A stretch of 64,000 nucleotides of DNA. Origin: an uncultured Collinsella sp. GTDB taxonomy: Bacteria; Actinomycetota; Coriobacteriia; Coriobacteriales; Coriobacteriaceae. Positions 34,296 to 43,098 of this stretch are shown here, one piece after another; the first letter of the stretch is position 1, and each line of letters opens with the position of its first letter. The translations under genes and the position numbers were made by a program. The notes under the pieces are model-generated. The model did not search any database. It was not told where the DNA came from and saw nothing but the letters and a program-made list of their open reading frames with translations. Location: positions 11,699 through 75,698 of the forward strand of contig UQWS01000008.1 in the NCBI GenBank assembly GCA_900544875.1, given 5' to 3'.

Positions 34296-35648
34296 ATGGC
34301 ATTCAACGACTTGGTGGCTCAAAAAATAAAGGACTTTGAGCAACAGGGGATTCCGCAGGTCTTTGAGCGCGACCTTGATCTGGGCAACCCGCAGGAGCCA
34401 AAGCGCGACAACATCGTATATGTGATTGTGGGCGCCCGTCGTTGTGGAAAGACGTATCGCCTGTATCAGGAGATACGGCGGCTTCAGGGCCAAGGCGTCG
34501 AGCTTGACCGGATGCTATATTTCAATTTTGAGGATGAGCGCTTGCGTCCGTATGAGCCATCGCTACTAGCGGACGTGCTCGATACATTCTATGCACTATA
34601 TCCTGCTGCTCGAGGCGAGGGCGCCTACCTTTTCTTTGACGAGATCCAGGAAATACCCGAATGGGGTGCGTTTCTGCGACGCGTGGTCGATACGGAGAAG
34701 GCGACCGTTTACGTGACGGGATCTTCTTCTAAGATGCTGTCCTCAGAACTTAAGAGCGAGTTCAGGGGCCGTTCTCTTGTGCGAGAGCTTTTTCCGTTGA
34801 GTTTTTCGGAATACGTCCGATATAAGACGGGGGGCGTTCCTGAGTCGAACGCGCCCTTCTCCTCAAGCGCTGCAGCGTTGCTCCGACACCATCTGGTCGG
34901 ATATCTCGAGCGAGGGGGATTCATCGCGACACTTGAGCAGACGCCCGCAGACGCGATTCAGCTGCTACAGGAATATGCGTCGCGAACGGTCGCCATGGAC
35001 GTCGTTGAACGTTACGACGTCAAGAACCCCCGTTTGGCCTCGCTGTTTCTGGCGCGGTGCATGGCATCTTCGGGACGAGAGCTGTCAGTGAACAAAGTGT
35101 ACAACGAGTTCAAGAGCAGACAGATATCCGTCAGTCGAAATACGCTCAGCGACTTACTTGAGTATTACGAGGACGCCTACCTGCTGTTTTCGGTGCCGGA
35201 GTTCACGCGTTCGCTTGCAAATAATACGCGGTCTGCGTCTAAGGTCTACGCCGTCGATCCTGCGATGTTCGGAGCGTTCTCCCCCGCATCGGCATTGGAT
35301 CATGGTCAGAGGCTCGAGACCGCGGTGTTCAATGCGCTCAGAAGAAGGACCCCCGCCGTGCGGCCCGGTTCGGTTTGCCGCCTGCTGATTAAAGATAAGA
35401 ATAAAAGCCATGAGGTGGACTTTGTGGCTGGGGATGCACTGCTCATGCAGGCTTACGGCCTGATTCAGGTAAGTGTGGATATGACAAGCGAGAAAACGCG
35501 CGAGCGCGAAATTGCCGCGCTCGATGCCGCGATGGCCCAGTTTGATCTTGGCGAGTCGGTAATCGTTACCATGGATGAGCAGGCCGATATTCCATGCAAA
35601 CACGGCGTGGTACATGCTGTGCCCGCATGGAAGTGGCTCCTTTCCTAA
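34296..35648 (+). CDS. AAA ATPase with C-terminal DUF4143-type domain
   Basis: 450 residues. P-loop GARRCGKT (46-53), Walker B YLFFDEIQ (about 110-117) and sensor TGSSSKML; the C-terminal half has the nuclease-like layout of DUF4143 ATPases (HEVDFVAGD near residue 370, resembling a restriction-endonuclease core). Cellular role unknown for the family; defence and replication-related roles have been suggested elsewhere but nothing here proves one. Start ATG 34296 with GGAG 5 nt before. The gene has more A+T and different codon use than its neighbours, so it may be acquired; it is preceded by a long perfect palindrome. Confidence 0.85.
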   Translation: MAFNDLVAQKIKDFEQQGIPQVFERDLDLGNPQEPKRDNIVYVIVGARRCGKTYRLYQEIRRLQGQGVELDRMLYFNFEDERLRPYEPSLLADVLDTFYALYPAARGEGAYLFFDEIQEIPEWGAFLRRVVDTEKATVYVTGSSSKMLSSELKSEFRGRSLVRELFPLSFSEYVRYKTGGVPESNAPFSSSAAALLRHHLVGYLERGGFIATLEQTPADAIQLLQEYASRTVAMDVVERYDVKNPRLASLFLARCMASSGRELSVNKVYNEFKSRQISVSRNTLSDLLEYYEDAYLLFSVPEFTRSLANNTRSASKVYAVDPAMFGAFSPASALDHGQRLETAVFNALRRRTPAVRPGSVCRLLIKDKNKSHEVDFVAGDALLMQAYGLIQVSVDMTSEKTREREIAALDAAMAQFDLGESVIVTMDEQADIPCKHGVVHAVPAWKWLLS

Positions 35649-35692
35649 TCGTCTATGGATTTGCGAGGCCAGGACTCAGGTGTCATGGTCCG

Positions 35693-37174
35693 CTAGTCCT
35701 GGGCCTTGATGCTCGGCAGGAGAATCTGGGCGAGGTAGTCGGTCTCGAGTTTGGTCGCGGCGTCTGCCTTGCCGTCTTTGCCGACCAGTACGTTCTTGAT
35801 CTGGCTATAGGTGTAGCGGTTACCGGTCGTGAGCTCGACAAGCTCAATGGCCGTGTCCATGGGGTAGGTTGACACGGGATTCTGCGTCCGTCCGTTGATG
35901 GTCTGGGGCACCACGTACGGATAGACGGGGCCGCTGGCGTAGACGGTATAACCGTTGCCTAGATTGGCCGCACCCAAAACCGTATCGCCCTCATCGGGCG
36001 TAAAGCTCTCGCCCTCGCGCACCGCGACGAGCGTCACAATCGGCGTATCGCTGTCGCCGGCAAGATAGATGCATAGCGTGCTGCCATTTTGCCAAGTCTC
36101 GACCTTGCCGTACCACTCGACGGGGATATCGAGCTGGTAGAGGTCGGTTGCCTTGTGGCGAGCGTCAGCATCGCGGGCTGCCTGTGCCTTTTGCGCGCTC
36201 ACGGCATTGACGGCGGCGTCGCGCCGCGCGGTTGCCGCCTGCTGGAGCACCTTGGCGGTGGCGGCGGAGCTCGCGCCTCCCTCCTCGGCATATTTGGCGG
36301 CGGCATCGATCTGGTCGTCGGTTACCGTGTCGGCCGAAGGCACCTTGAGCTTAAAGGCGGCCTGGCTGCTTAGGTCCTGTCCGTCGCTCTTGATCGTGGC
36401 CTGCGCCTTGGTGGTCGGCACGGTATAGACGGTGCCGTCGGACGCGATGGGGGAGGCAGCGATGGAGAGCGTGTAGTCACCGGGTAGCAGTTTGATGCCA
36501 CGGCCGTGCTCGTCAACATAGAGTGTTTCGCTCACGGAGGATCCGTCAGAATCCTGGCCACTCACTTGTACGGGAATCTTGGAGCCGGCGGAACAGTCGA
36601 GGCCCGCGGCATGCACGCCAATCTGCACCGACATCATCGTGTGGGCATTGGCGGCGACAGCGGCAGCCTGCTCTTGCTGATATCCGTTCCAGGCAGCATA
36701 GCCTGCACCGCCGGCGACGAGCGCGACGGCCACGACACCGGCGACCATCAGATTGCGGCGCTTGGGCGACATCTTGCGATGGCGGACCTCGGCTTCGTGT
36801 GCCGAGGGAACGGACGGCAGGGGAATATCGCCCATGGCGATGGTCTCATCCACGGCTGGTGCGGAACCCAGGCCAGGAAGCTCGCGGGTCAGCGAATCTT
36901 CGGCCGGTAAGCTGTCGAGCAAGACGGTTTCCTCGCCCGTGTCGGATTCGGGCTGGTCGTCGGCCTCGCTATCGTCCTCTTCGGCTTCGTCAGGAGCGTC
37001 TTTGGCGTCGCCGCCTTCGTCCTCAGTGTCTTCGTGCACCTCGTCTTGCGCGTCGACGACCGAATCGCTAAACGAGAGCTCGTCTAGCGCGATCCGGTCA
37101 AGGCTCTCCAGGGCTTCGGCACATGCTTCCGCATCCTGGGCCGCATCCTCGCGGCCATACGTCTCATCGCTCAT
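35693..37174 (-). CDS. Acidic single-pass membrane protein, unknown function
   Basis: 493 residues: a very acidic, probably disordered cytoplasmic N-terminus (1-134), a basic stretch (RHRKMSPKRR), one transmembrane helix (141-161) and an extracytoplasmic part with a beta-rich domain (about 180-280), a coiled coil Ala/Lys/Gln-rich segment (about 285-345) and a C-terminal domain. The N-terminal tail contains EETVLL and DETIAM, which resemble phospho-Thr sites read by FHA domains; this window also encodes Ser/Thr kinases and FHA proteins, so it may be a substrate (inference). Start ATG 37174 with GGGGGA. No family recognised. Confidence 0.8.
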   Translation of the reverse strand: MSDETYGREDAAQDAEACAEALESLDRIALDELSFSDSVVDAQDEVHEDTEDEGGDAKDAPDEAEEDDSEADDQPESDTGEETVLLDSLPAEDSLTRELPGLGSAPAVDETIAMGDIPLPSVPSAHEAEVRHRKMSPKRRNLMVAGVVAVALVAGGAGYAAWNGYQQEQAAAVAANAHTMMSVQIGVHAAGLDCSAGSKIPVQVSGQDSDGSSVSETLYVDEHGRGIKLLPGDYTLSIAASPIASDGTVYTVPTTKAQATIKSDGQDLSSQAAFKLKVPSADTVTDDQIDAAAKYAEEGGASSAATAKVLQQAATARRDAAVNAVSAQKAQAARDADARHKATDLYQLDIPVEWYGKVETWQNGSTLCIYLAGDSDTPIVTLVAVREGESFTPDEGDTVLGAANLGNGYTVYASGPVYPYVVPQTINGRTQNPVSTYPMDTAIELVELTTGNRYTYSQIKNVLVGKDGKADAATKLETDYLAQILLPSIKAQD

Positions 37175-37295
37175 ATATCCCCCAATGCAATATCGGCTCA
37201 ACACTGTACCCAAAAATGGAGCCATATAAAGCGCATACGAAATATAAGATCCGATTTAACCTGAGCGCATCGTTCGGCCGCATCCTCGCGGCAGC

Positions 37296-37336
37296 AAAAG
37301 GCCCCCGGAACGCGGACGAATCACATTCCGGGGGCT
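37296..37336 (-). terminator. Terminator of the split membrane-protein gene
   Basis: GCCCCCGGAA (37301-37310) and TTCCGGGGGC (37326-37335) form a 10-bp stem; on the minus strand it is followed by CTTTT. Confidence 0.8.
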
Positions 37337-37406
37337 CTGCAATGCGTTGAGTTGCGCGGAGCCGGCTATGCTGCTTCACATTCAAGCGGCGTTTGCGCCG
37401 GGCATG

Positions 37407-38414
37407 TTACTCGGCGTGCGCGTAATCAACCTTGGCGCGGCGAGCGGTAGCCTTCTCCCAATCGCTGGTGCCCTCAAAGACGTCCTGCTTGTAGGGATTG
37501 CGGCCGAGCTTCTTGGCACGGTAGACGATGTAGATGATCGCGGCGACGTTGGCGACCAGCGCGGCGATCGAGACCGCGGTAGCGGCGCCGGGGTCGAGCG
37601 TGGAGTGGGTCACAAAGATGGACTCCTCCTGGAAGTACGGGAATACCTGGGCAAACATGCACCAAATAGCCAGCGTAAAGGCACGGTTCTGGATCCAGCC
37701 GCCCTTGTTCCAGATAAAGGCGGCGACGGTGGGCGCCAGCAGCAGTGCAAAGCCGCAGAACCAGGAGTGGGTGGGCAAGCAGTTGTAGGTGTAGCAGAAG
37801 TTCCAGATATCGTAGGCGATGATGTAGACCCAGGTCATGTCGGGCCACAGCATGTCGGTCTTGTCCTCAGAGGCGTAGACACTCCACCAACCGGTCATGC
37901 AGAAGATGTTGATGATACCGGCGATGCCGTTGAACACGTTGTTCCAGCCGGCGAGCTGCGTGGCGCCCTCGGAGGTGACCCAGGTGGACTCGCCCAGGAC
38001 AAAGAAGTGATAGGCGCTCTCAAAGTCGGACACGACGGCGATCATGATGTTGATGGCGACGATCGCAAACGGCCACGCGCGGAACTAATGCGCCTTGCCG
38101 ATCTTGCCCCACTGGTACTTAATGGCAATGAAGCCCCAGCAACCGGCCAGCGCCGCGTATACCTTGGCGTAGTGGAACCAGCTGTTCTGGTACACATGGG
38201 TGGGGTTGGTGAGCGCCCACTCGGCACCCTGTGAGACGCCGATGGCGATAGCGACGCAGTAGATGGTCATGGCCAGCGGAGCCACGCCAAAGATGATGGC
38301 CGCGCCCAGCTTGGTGCGGCGGCCGACCTCGTTGAGCACGATCAGGCCAATAAAGACCATGGCCCAGCCGGCCCAGTGGATAAGGGTATTGCTACCCCAA
38401 ACATCGAACAGCAT
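37407..38414 (-). pseudogene. Polytopic membrane protein interrupted by one in-frame TAG
   Basis: The upstream half (38414-38085, 109 aa, about 3 membrane helices) ends in TAG at 38087-38085. The same frame then continues without another stop: 13 codons (FRAWPFAIVAINI) and on through the 212-aa part (37407-38045) with about 6 more hydrophobic segments. Together they make one 335-codon protein that resembles what I recall of the DUF5692 family, which is one continuous protein of similar length. The start (ATG 38414) keeps a good AAAGGAGAG site. The gene is either a recent nonsense mutant or a strain variant; amber readthrough is possible but no evidence supports it. It is transcribed toward its own terminator and lies after the tetR-type gene. 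Confidence 0.85.
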
Positions 38415-38477
38415 GCTGCTCTCCTTTCACAAGCCCGCGGCCCCTCTTCTGATCGCGGGCAGTTTGGCCAAATGTCG

Positions 38478-39140
38478 TCAGTTCTGGGGCTTGCGCTCCT
38501 GATACTTGGCGGTATAGCCCTCGATATGGAGCGTCGAGGCGATGATTTCCTTGACTGTCTCGTCGGGCACATCGGGGTGCGTGCGGATATACATCAGCAG
38601 CCCCATGATGAGGGTGTAGAACGTCTCGTAGACATGGTCGATGCGTAGCTCGTGATGGGCGACAAAATCCACCACGGTGGTATCGCAGATATACTGCGCC
38701 ACGCGCTGGACCACGTTGTGCAAAAAGCCGCCGTAGAGCGCGCCGCTGCTCGAGGTGAGCGTGCTCGGCAACTCGTGGCCGCTCACGACCAGGCGCTTAA
38801 AGAGCGGAGCAACGGTGTCGAGTGCGCCTTCGATGTCGCCAACCGTGCGGCTGGCGTTCCACTGCTCGAGCTCGGCGATAAAGCCGTCGATTGCCTCGTC
38901 CATAACGGCGGTGACGGCGGCATCCATATCGGCAAAGTAGTGGTAGAACAGCGAACGCGTGCAGCCAGCCCGCTTGGTCACGGCCGATACCGAAAGATGG
39001 GACACACCAAGCTCGGCGCTCACGGCGCGCACAGCGGCGAGGATCTCGCGACGGCGCTCGTCGCCCGTCAGGCGTTTTGCCGCGCTATCGGATGCGGGGA
39101 CGGCATCGACCACAGAGATATCTGCTGCGTTGTTGCCCAT
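38478..39140 (-). CDS. TetR-family transcriptional regulator
   Basis: 220 residues: a 26-residue leader, TetR helix-turn-helix (about 30-75, LSVSAVTKRAGCTRSLFYHYFADMD) and an all-helical ligand/dimer domain. Start ATG 39140 with AAAGGCGG. It is divergent from the flavoprotein gene at 39328 and sits 63 bp upstream of the split membrane-protein gene on the same strand; two palindromes in the divergent gap are its likely operators, so it probably controls both sides. Effector unknown. Confidence 0.9.
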   Translation of the reverse strand: MGNNAADISVVDAVPASDSAAKRLTGDERRREILAAVRAVSAELGVSHLSVSAVTKRAGCTRSLFYHYFADMDAAVTAVMDEAIDGFIAELEQWNASRTVGDIEGALDTVAPLFKRLVVSGHELPSTLTSSSGALYGGFLHNVVQRVAQYICDTTVVDFVAHHELRIDHVYETFYTLIMGLLMYIRTHPDVPDETVKEIIASTLHIEGYTAKYQERKPQN

Positions 39141-39198
39141 GTTTTGCCGCCTTTCATCCTCTTTTGCCTGACCGTTCGCCTAACAGTCTTGAATATTG

Positions 39199-39236
39199 TT
39201 GACGGTTCGTCAATACTGTTTTTGACACAATGTCAA
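39199..39236. promoter_or_regulatory. Two TetR-type operators
   Basis: Perfect 15-bp palindromes TTGACGGTTCGTCAA (39199-39213) and TTGACACAATGTCAA (39222-39236), centres 23 bp apart, share TTGAC half-sites. They lie between the divergent tetR-like and flavoprotein genes. Confidence 0.8.
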
Positions 39237-39327
39237 CAATAGCGGGTGAACGGCATGGGGGCATGTCGAACCCGTACAAAGAGGGGCGCCGCGGTCTCGC
39301 CGGGCTGTGGCAAGAGAAGGGACGACT

Positions 39328-42105
39328 ATGATTCTCAACGGACCGGGGATTAGCTATACCGAGCCCGATATCGGCGCGGAGTTCGTGCCGCCGATACCGG
39401 AGCATCCGCGCGAGGCCATCGTCAAACTGTGTGAGCACTGCACCAACCGCCTGCTGCACCGCGACGAGCTGCTGGGCTACGAGTACTGGTCGTTTGCCGA
39501 GGCCGCAACCGACGAGCAGGCCGAAGTGCTCTGCAAGATGAAGATGCGCCGTCCCTATACGCTGCCCGAGATGGTCAAGCTCACCGGCATGCCCGAGGCC
39601 GATATCGAAAAAATGCTCGACGACATGAGCTACACGGGTCTGCTCGAGTACAACTGGGAAAACCCCGAGCGCGCCAAGCAGTGGGTGCTGCCCATGCTGG
39701 TGCCGGGTTCCGCCGAGTTCCTCAACATGCGCGTGAGCCAGCTCGAGGAGCATCCGGTCTATGCCAAGTTCTTTGAGCAGGCGTCCAAGGGACCGCTGTC
39801 CAAGGCCACGCCGATGGTGCCGCCCGGCGGTGCCGGCATCGGCATGCATGTCATTCCGGTCGAGAAGGCCATCGATGCCGCGAGCACCTCGGTGCCGATC
39901 GAGCATATCGAGCATTGGCTCGACAAATACGAAGGTAAGTATGCCGCTAGCACCTGCAGCTGCCGCGCGAGCCGTCGCGTGATGGGAGAGGGCTGCGCCG
40001 ACGACCCGGCCGATTGGTGCATCGCCGTGGGCGATATGGCCGACTACGTGGTCGAGACCGACCGCGGCCATTATGTGACGCGCGAGGAGGTCTACGACAT
40101 CCTGCGCCAGGCCGAGGACAACGGCTTTGTGCACCAGATCACCAACATCGACGGTGAGAACAAAATCTTCGCCATCTGCAACTGCAACGTCAACGTGTGC
40201 TACGCCCTGCGCACTTCGCAGCTGTTCAACACGCCCAACCTGTCGCGCTCGGCCTACGTCGCCAAGGTCGAGAAGGACAAGTGCGTGGCCTGCGGTCGCT
40301 GCGTTGAGGTGTGTCCGGCCGGCGCCGCCAAACTGGGCCAGAAGCTCTGTAGCAAAAAGGCTGGCGGACAGGTACCCGAGTATCCGCGCCAGGAGCTGCC
40401 CGATGCCACCAAGTGGGACCACACCAAGTGGTCGCCCAACTACCGCAACGACAACCGTATCGAGACGCATGAGTCCGGCACCGCTCCCTGCAAGACGGCC
40501 TGCCCCGCGCACGTTGCCGTTCAGGGCTATTTGAAGCTCGCGGCGCAGGGCCGCTATGACGAGGCGTTGGCGCTCATCAAGCGCGAGAACCCGTTGCCCG
40601 CTATCTGCGGCCGTGTGTGCAACCGCCGCTGTGAGGATGCCTGCACCCGCGGTCGCGTGGACGAGGCCGTGGCCATCGACGAGGTCAAGAAGTTTATCGC
40701 CCAGCGCGATCTGGATGCCGCGACTCGCTATGTCCCACCTGTGGTGACCCCGACGCGTGCCGGCGGCTTCGACCAGAAGATCGCCATCATCGGCGCCGGT
40801 CCGGCCGGTCTGTCCTGCGCCTTCTATCTGGCCGAGAAGGGCTACAAGCCCGTCGTGTTCGAGAAAAACGAGCGCCCGGGCGGCATGCTCACCTACGGCA
40901 TTCCCAGCTTTAAGCTGCAGAAGGACGTTATCGAGGCCGAGGTCGAGGTCATTCGCCTGATGGGCGCCGAGTTCCGCTATGGCGTGGAGGTCGGTCGCGA
41001 TGTGACGCTCGACGAGCTTCGCGCGCAGGGCTTTAAAGCCTTTTACGTGGCCATTGGCTGCCAGGGTGGCCGCCTTGCCGGTATTCTGGGCGAGGATGCC
41101 GAGGACGTGACCGTGGCCGTCGACTTTTTGCGCGAGGTCAACAGCGGCAAGATCGACGCGCTGCCCGGGCGCACCATCGTGGTGGGCGGCGGCAACGTGG
41201 CCATCGATGTCGCGCGCAACGCCTGCCGTCTGGGTTCCGAGCACGTTGAGATGTTCTGCCTGGAGAGCGAGGTCAAGATGCCTGCCAGCGAGGAGGAGCG
41301 TCGCGAGGCCATTGAGGACGGCGCGCACATTAGCTGCGGCTGGGGCCCCAAGGAGATTCACCTGGACGAGGCCGGTCGTGTGTGCGGTATCACCTTTAAG
41401 CGCTGCACGCGTGTCTTTGACGACGAGGGGCGTTTTGCGCCCGAGTATGACGAGAACGACTTGCGCCGTGTCGATGCCGACCGTGTCGTCATGTCGATTG
41501 GCCAGTCCATTGTGTGGGGCGACCTGCTGGCTGGCTCCAAGGTGGAGCTCGGCCGCAGCCAGGGTGCCCTTGCCGATCCGCAGACGTACCAGACCGCCGA
41601 GCCCGACATCTTTGTGGGCGGCGACGTCTACACCGGTCCCAGCTTTGCTATCGACGCCATCGCCGCCGGTCACGAGGCCGCCGTGTCCATCCATCGCTTT
41701 GTGCAGCCGGGCTCCACGCTCACCATCGGCCGCAACCAGCGCCGCTACACCGCGCTTGACCGCGACGATGTTGTGATTGAGAGCTATGACAACGCAAGCC
41801 GCGAGGTGGCACGTGTCGACCGCGAGCGCGAGAAGGCTGCGCCCTTTAGCGAGTACGTCGAGACCTTTACCGAGGAGCAGGTGCGCGCCGAGACCGCTCG
41901 CTGCTTGGGCTGCGGTGCCTCGATCGTCGACCCCAACAAGTGCATCGGCTGCGGCCTGTGCACCACCAAGTGCGCGTTTGACGCCATCCATCTGGATCGC
42001 GACCGCCCCGAGTGCTCCACGATGGTCAAATACGAGCAAAAGCTCCCCAGCCTCGGCAAGTACGCTTTGAAGCGTGCGATCAAAATCAAATTTGGGAAGA
42101 AATAA
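39328..42105 (+). CDS. GltD-like iron-sulfur flavoprotein oxidoreductase
   Basis: 925 residues. The N-terminal part (1-300) has a winged-helix-like segment (MVKLTGMPEADIEKMLDDM) and Cys clusters (STCSCRASRR and CNCNVNVC). A ferredoxin motif (CVACGRCVEVCP) comes next, then the GltD-type 4Fe-4S helical domain (CKTACPAHVAVQGY ... CGRVCNRRCEDAC), an FAD-binding motif (GAGPAGLSCAFYLAEKG), an NAD(P)H site (GGGNVAIDVARNA) and a C-terminal cluster (CLGCGASIVDPNKCIGCGLC). It should pass electrons between NAD(P)H and a partner through FAD and several clusters. Substrate unknown. Start ATG 39328 with AGAAGGG. Likely under the TetR regulator; the nearby split membrane protein may be a functional partner. 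Confidence 0.85.
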   Translation: MILNGPGISYTEPDIGAEFVPPIPEHPREAIVKLCEHCTNRLLHRDELLGYEYWSFAEAATDEQAEVLCKMKMRRPYTLPEMVKLTGMPEADIEKMLDDMSYTGLLEYNWENPERAKQWVLPMLVPGSAEFLNMRVSQLEEHPVYAKFFEQASKGPLSKATPMVPPGGAGIGMHVIPVEKAIDAASTSVPIEHIEHWLDKYEGKYAASTCSCRASRRVMGEGCADDPADWCIAVGDMADYVVETDRGHYVTREEVYDILRQAEDNGFVHQITNIDGENKIFAICNCNVNVCYALRTSQLFNTPNLSRSAYVAKVEKDKCVACGRCVEVCPAGAAKLGQKLCSKKAGGQVPEYPRQELPDATKWDHTKWSPNYRNDNRIETHESGTAPCKTACPAHVAVQGYLKLAAQGRYDEALALIKRENPLPAICGRVCNRRCEDACTRGRVDEAVAIDEVKKFIAQRDLDAATRYVPPVVTPTRAGGFDQKIAIIGAGPAGLSCAFYLAEKGYKPVVFEKNERPGGMLTYGIPSFKLQKDVIEAEVEVIRLMGAEFRYGVEVGRDVTLDELRAQGFKAFYVAIGCQGGRLAGILGEDAEDVTVAVDFLREVNSGKIDALPGRTIVVGGGNVAIDVARNACRLGSEHVEMFCLESEVKMPASEEERREAIEDGAHISCGWGPKEIHLDEAGRVCGITFKRCTRVFDDEGRFAPEYDENDLRRVDADRVVMSIGQSIVWGDLLAGSKVELGRSQGALADPQTYQTAEPDIFVGGDVYTGPSFAIDAIAAGHEAAVSIHRFVQPGSTLTIGRNQRRYTALDRDDVVIESYDNASREVARVDREREKAAPFSEYVETFTEEQVRAETARCLGCGASIVDPNKCIGCGLCTTKCAFDAIHLDRDRPECSTMVKYEQKLPSLGKYALKRAIKIKFGKK

Positions 42106-42295
42106 AAAACGCAACAAACAAGAGAACGGCGTAGAGAACGGTTGGACAGTGAGCGAGTCCCAGGCGTGGCGAGGTGCCTTGAAAGAGGAGGGCATAGGGC
42201 TTTTGCCCATGCCCGACGATTGAAAGGCAGATCGTCCGTCTGGGGCTCGCGCAGCGTCAAGTCGACCGCCGTTCGTTAGAACGGCGGAAGAAAAA
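42106..42295 (+). promoter_or_regulatory. Structured leader of hypA
   Basis: 190 bp without a gene between the flavoprotein and hypA. It holds a row of hairpins: 42190-42214 (GGGCAT with ATGCCC, inner GGGC/GCCC), 42215-42236 (GACGAT with ATCGTC) and a perfect 9-bp stem with GTTA loop at 42266-42287. The last stem's right arm (GAACGGCGG) runs into the presumed hypA ribosome binding site, so folding could limit translation. No riboswitch class recognised. Confidence 0.45.
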
Positions 42296-42724
42296 GTGCA
42301 TGAATTAGGAATCGTCTATCACATCATTCGCGATGTCGAGAATGTGGCGCGCGCCAATGGCGTGAGTCGCGTTTCGAGCGTGACGCTGCTCCTGGGCGAG
42401 GTCTCGGGCGTCGTTCCCGATCTGCTGCTTGATGCTTGGCGCTGGGCGGCAGATAAAAAGCCTATCACGCAGGGCGCGGAGCTTATTGTGGAGCCTGTCG
42501 AGGCCGTGACGCATTGCGAGGCGTGCGGCTGCGACTACGCGACGGTCGAGCACGGCAAGACCTGCCCCCATTGCGGTAGCGGCGAGACCTATCTGCTGCA
42601 GGGCCAGGAGGTCATGATCAAGCAGATCGAGACCCCCGACGAGGACCCGACAGACGCTGCCCCCGACGGCCTATCCGATGCCCCCGATGCCGTCGACGCC
42701 GCCAACCCCCTCCACATCGCCTAA
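42296..42724 (+). CDS. hypA: Hydrogenase nickel incorporation protein HypA
   Basis: HypA (with HypB) inserts nickel into the [NiFe] hydrogenase large subunit. 142 residues: start GTG CAT GAA gives the invariant Met-His-Glu needed for nickel binding; the zinc site is CEACG...CPHCG. After about residue 110 there is a Asp/Ala/Pro-rich tail not typical of HypA. It is separated by 36 kb from hypCDEF and no hypB is in the window. Ribosome binding site GCGGAAG overlaps a hairpin. Confidence 0.93.
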   Translation: MHELGIVYHIIRDVENVARANGVSRVSSVTLLLGEVSGVVPDLLLDAWRWAADKKPITQGAELIVEPVEAVTHCEACGCDYATVEHGKTCPHCGSGETYLLQGQEVMIKQIETPDEDPTDAAPDGLSDAPDAVDAANPLHIA

Positions 42725-42727
42725 CTT

Positions 42728-42781
42728 AGTCGTTGGGGACGTTCTTAAACGACTAGTCATTAAAGAACGTCCCCAACGACT
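42728..42781. repeat. Palindrome after hypA built from two AGTCGTT-GGGGACGTTC hairpins
   Basis: Perfect 19-bp arms (42728-42746 and 42763-42781). Each half also contains an AGTCGTT / AACGACT stem. It lies 4 bp after the hypA stop and can serve as a transcript end. The related single half is at 26341. Confidence 0.85.
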
Positions 42782-43098
42782 ACTTTCCTAGAGCATATTC
42801 CTTACCATTAGTCAAGCACCATCTGTTTAAACGAAATAGCCTCAACCCGAGCACATTTGTGTCTGTTTAAAACCGGCAATAATGAACAGCGTGCTCAATT
42901 CGGTCATGTAAATAGATCAGCTATCAATCCTCAGCAGCAAATCAGCCAAAATACTGGAATGTAATCAGCTTGTAACAAAACAAGACGTTTAAATAAATAA
43001 TGCTACCTTTTGCAGTTTTTCAAACAATTCTGCTGTATTTGCAGCTATACTCCATAACTGTCGTGTAGGAATTACGTAGACAAAAAGGAGGTTATGTG
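42782..43098 (+). promoter_or_regulatory. AT-rich control region of the mannose PTS operon
   Basis: About 310 bp, much richer in A+T than its surroundings, with no gene. CTGTTTAAA occurs twice exactly 40 bp apart (42823 and 42863), and TTTGCAG occurs twice near 43009 and 43039. A TATACT (43046-43051) could be a -10 box but no good -35 is seen. GGAGG (about 43087-43091) is the manX ribosome binding site. Confidence 0.5.

Noticed and set aside
38046..38087. Pyrrolysine insertion at the TAG of the split membrane protein
   Set aside because: No pylTSBCD genes are in view and this lineage is not known to use it; a nonsense mutation is simpler.
39154..42210. 1018-codon minus-strand ORF opposite the flavoprotein
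   Set aside because: The plus strand has clear FAD, NAD(P)H and Fe-S motifs. The minus ORF is low-complexity shadow and also covers the TetR operators.
42106..42295. NiCo (czcD) riboswitch before hypA
   Set aside because: The hairpins do not show the conserved junction sequences I know for that class.
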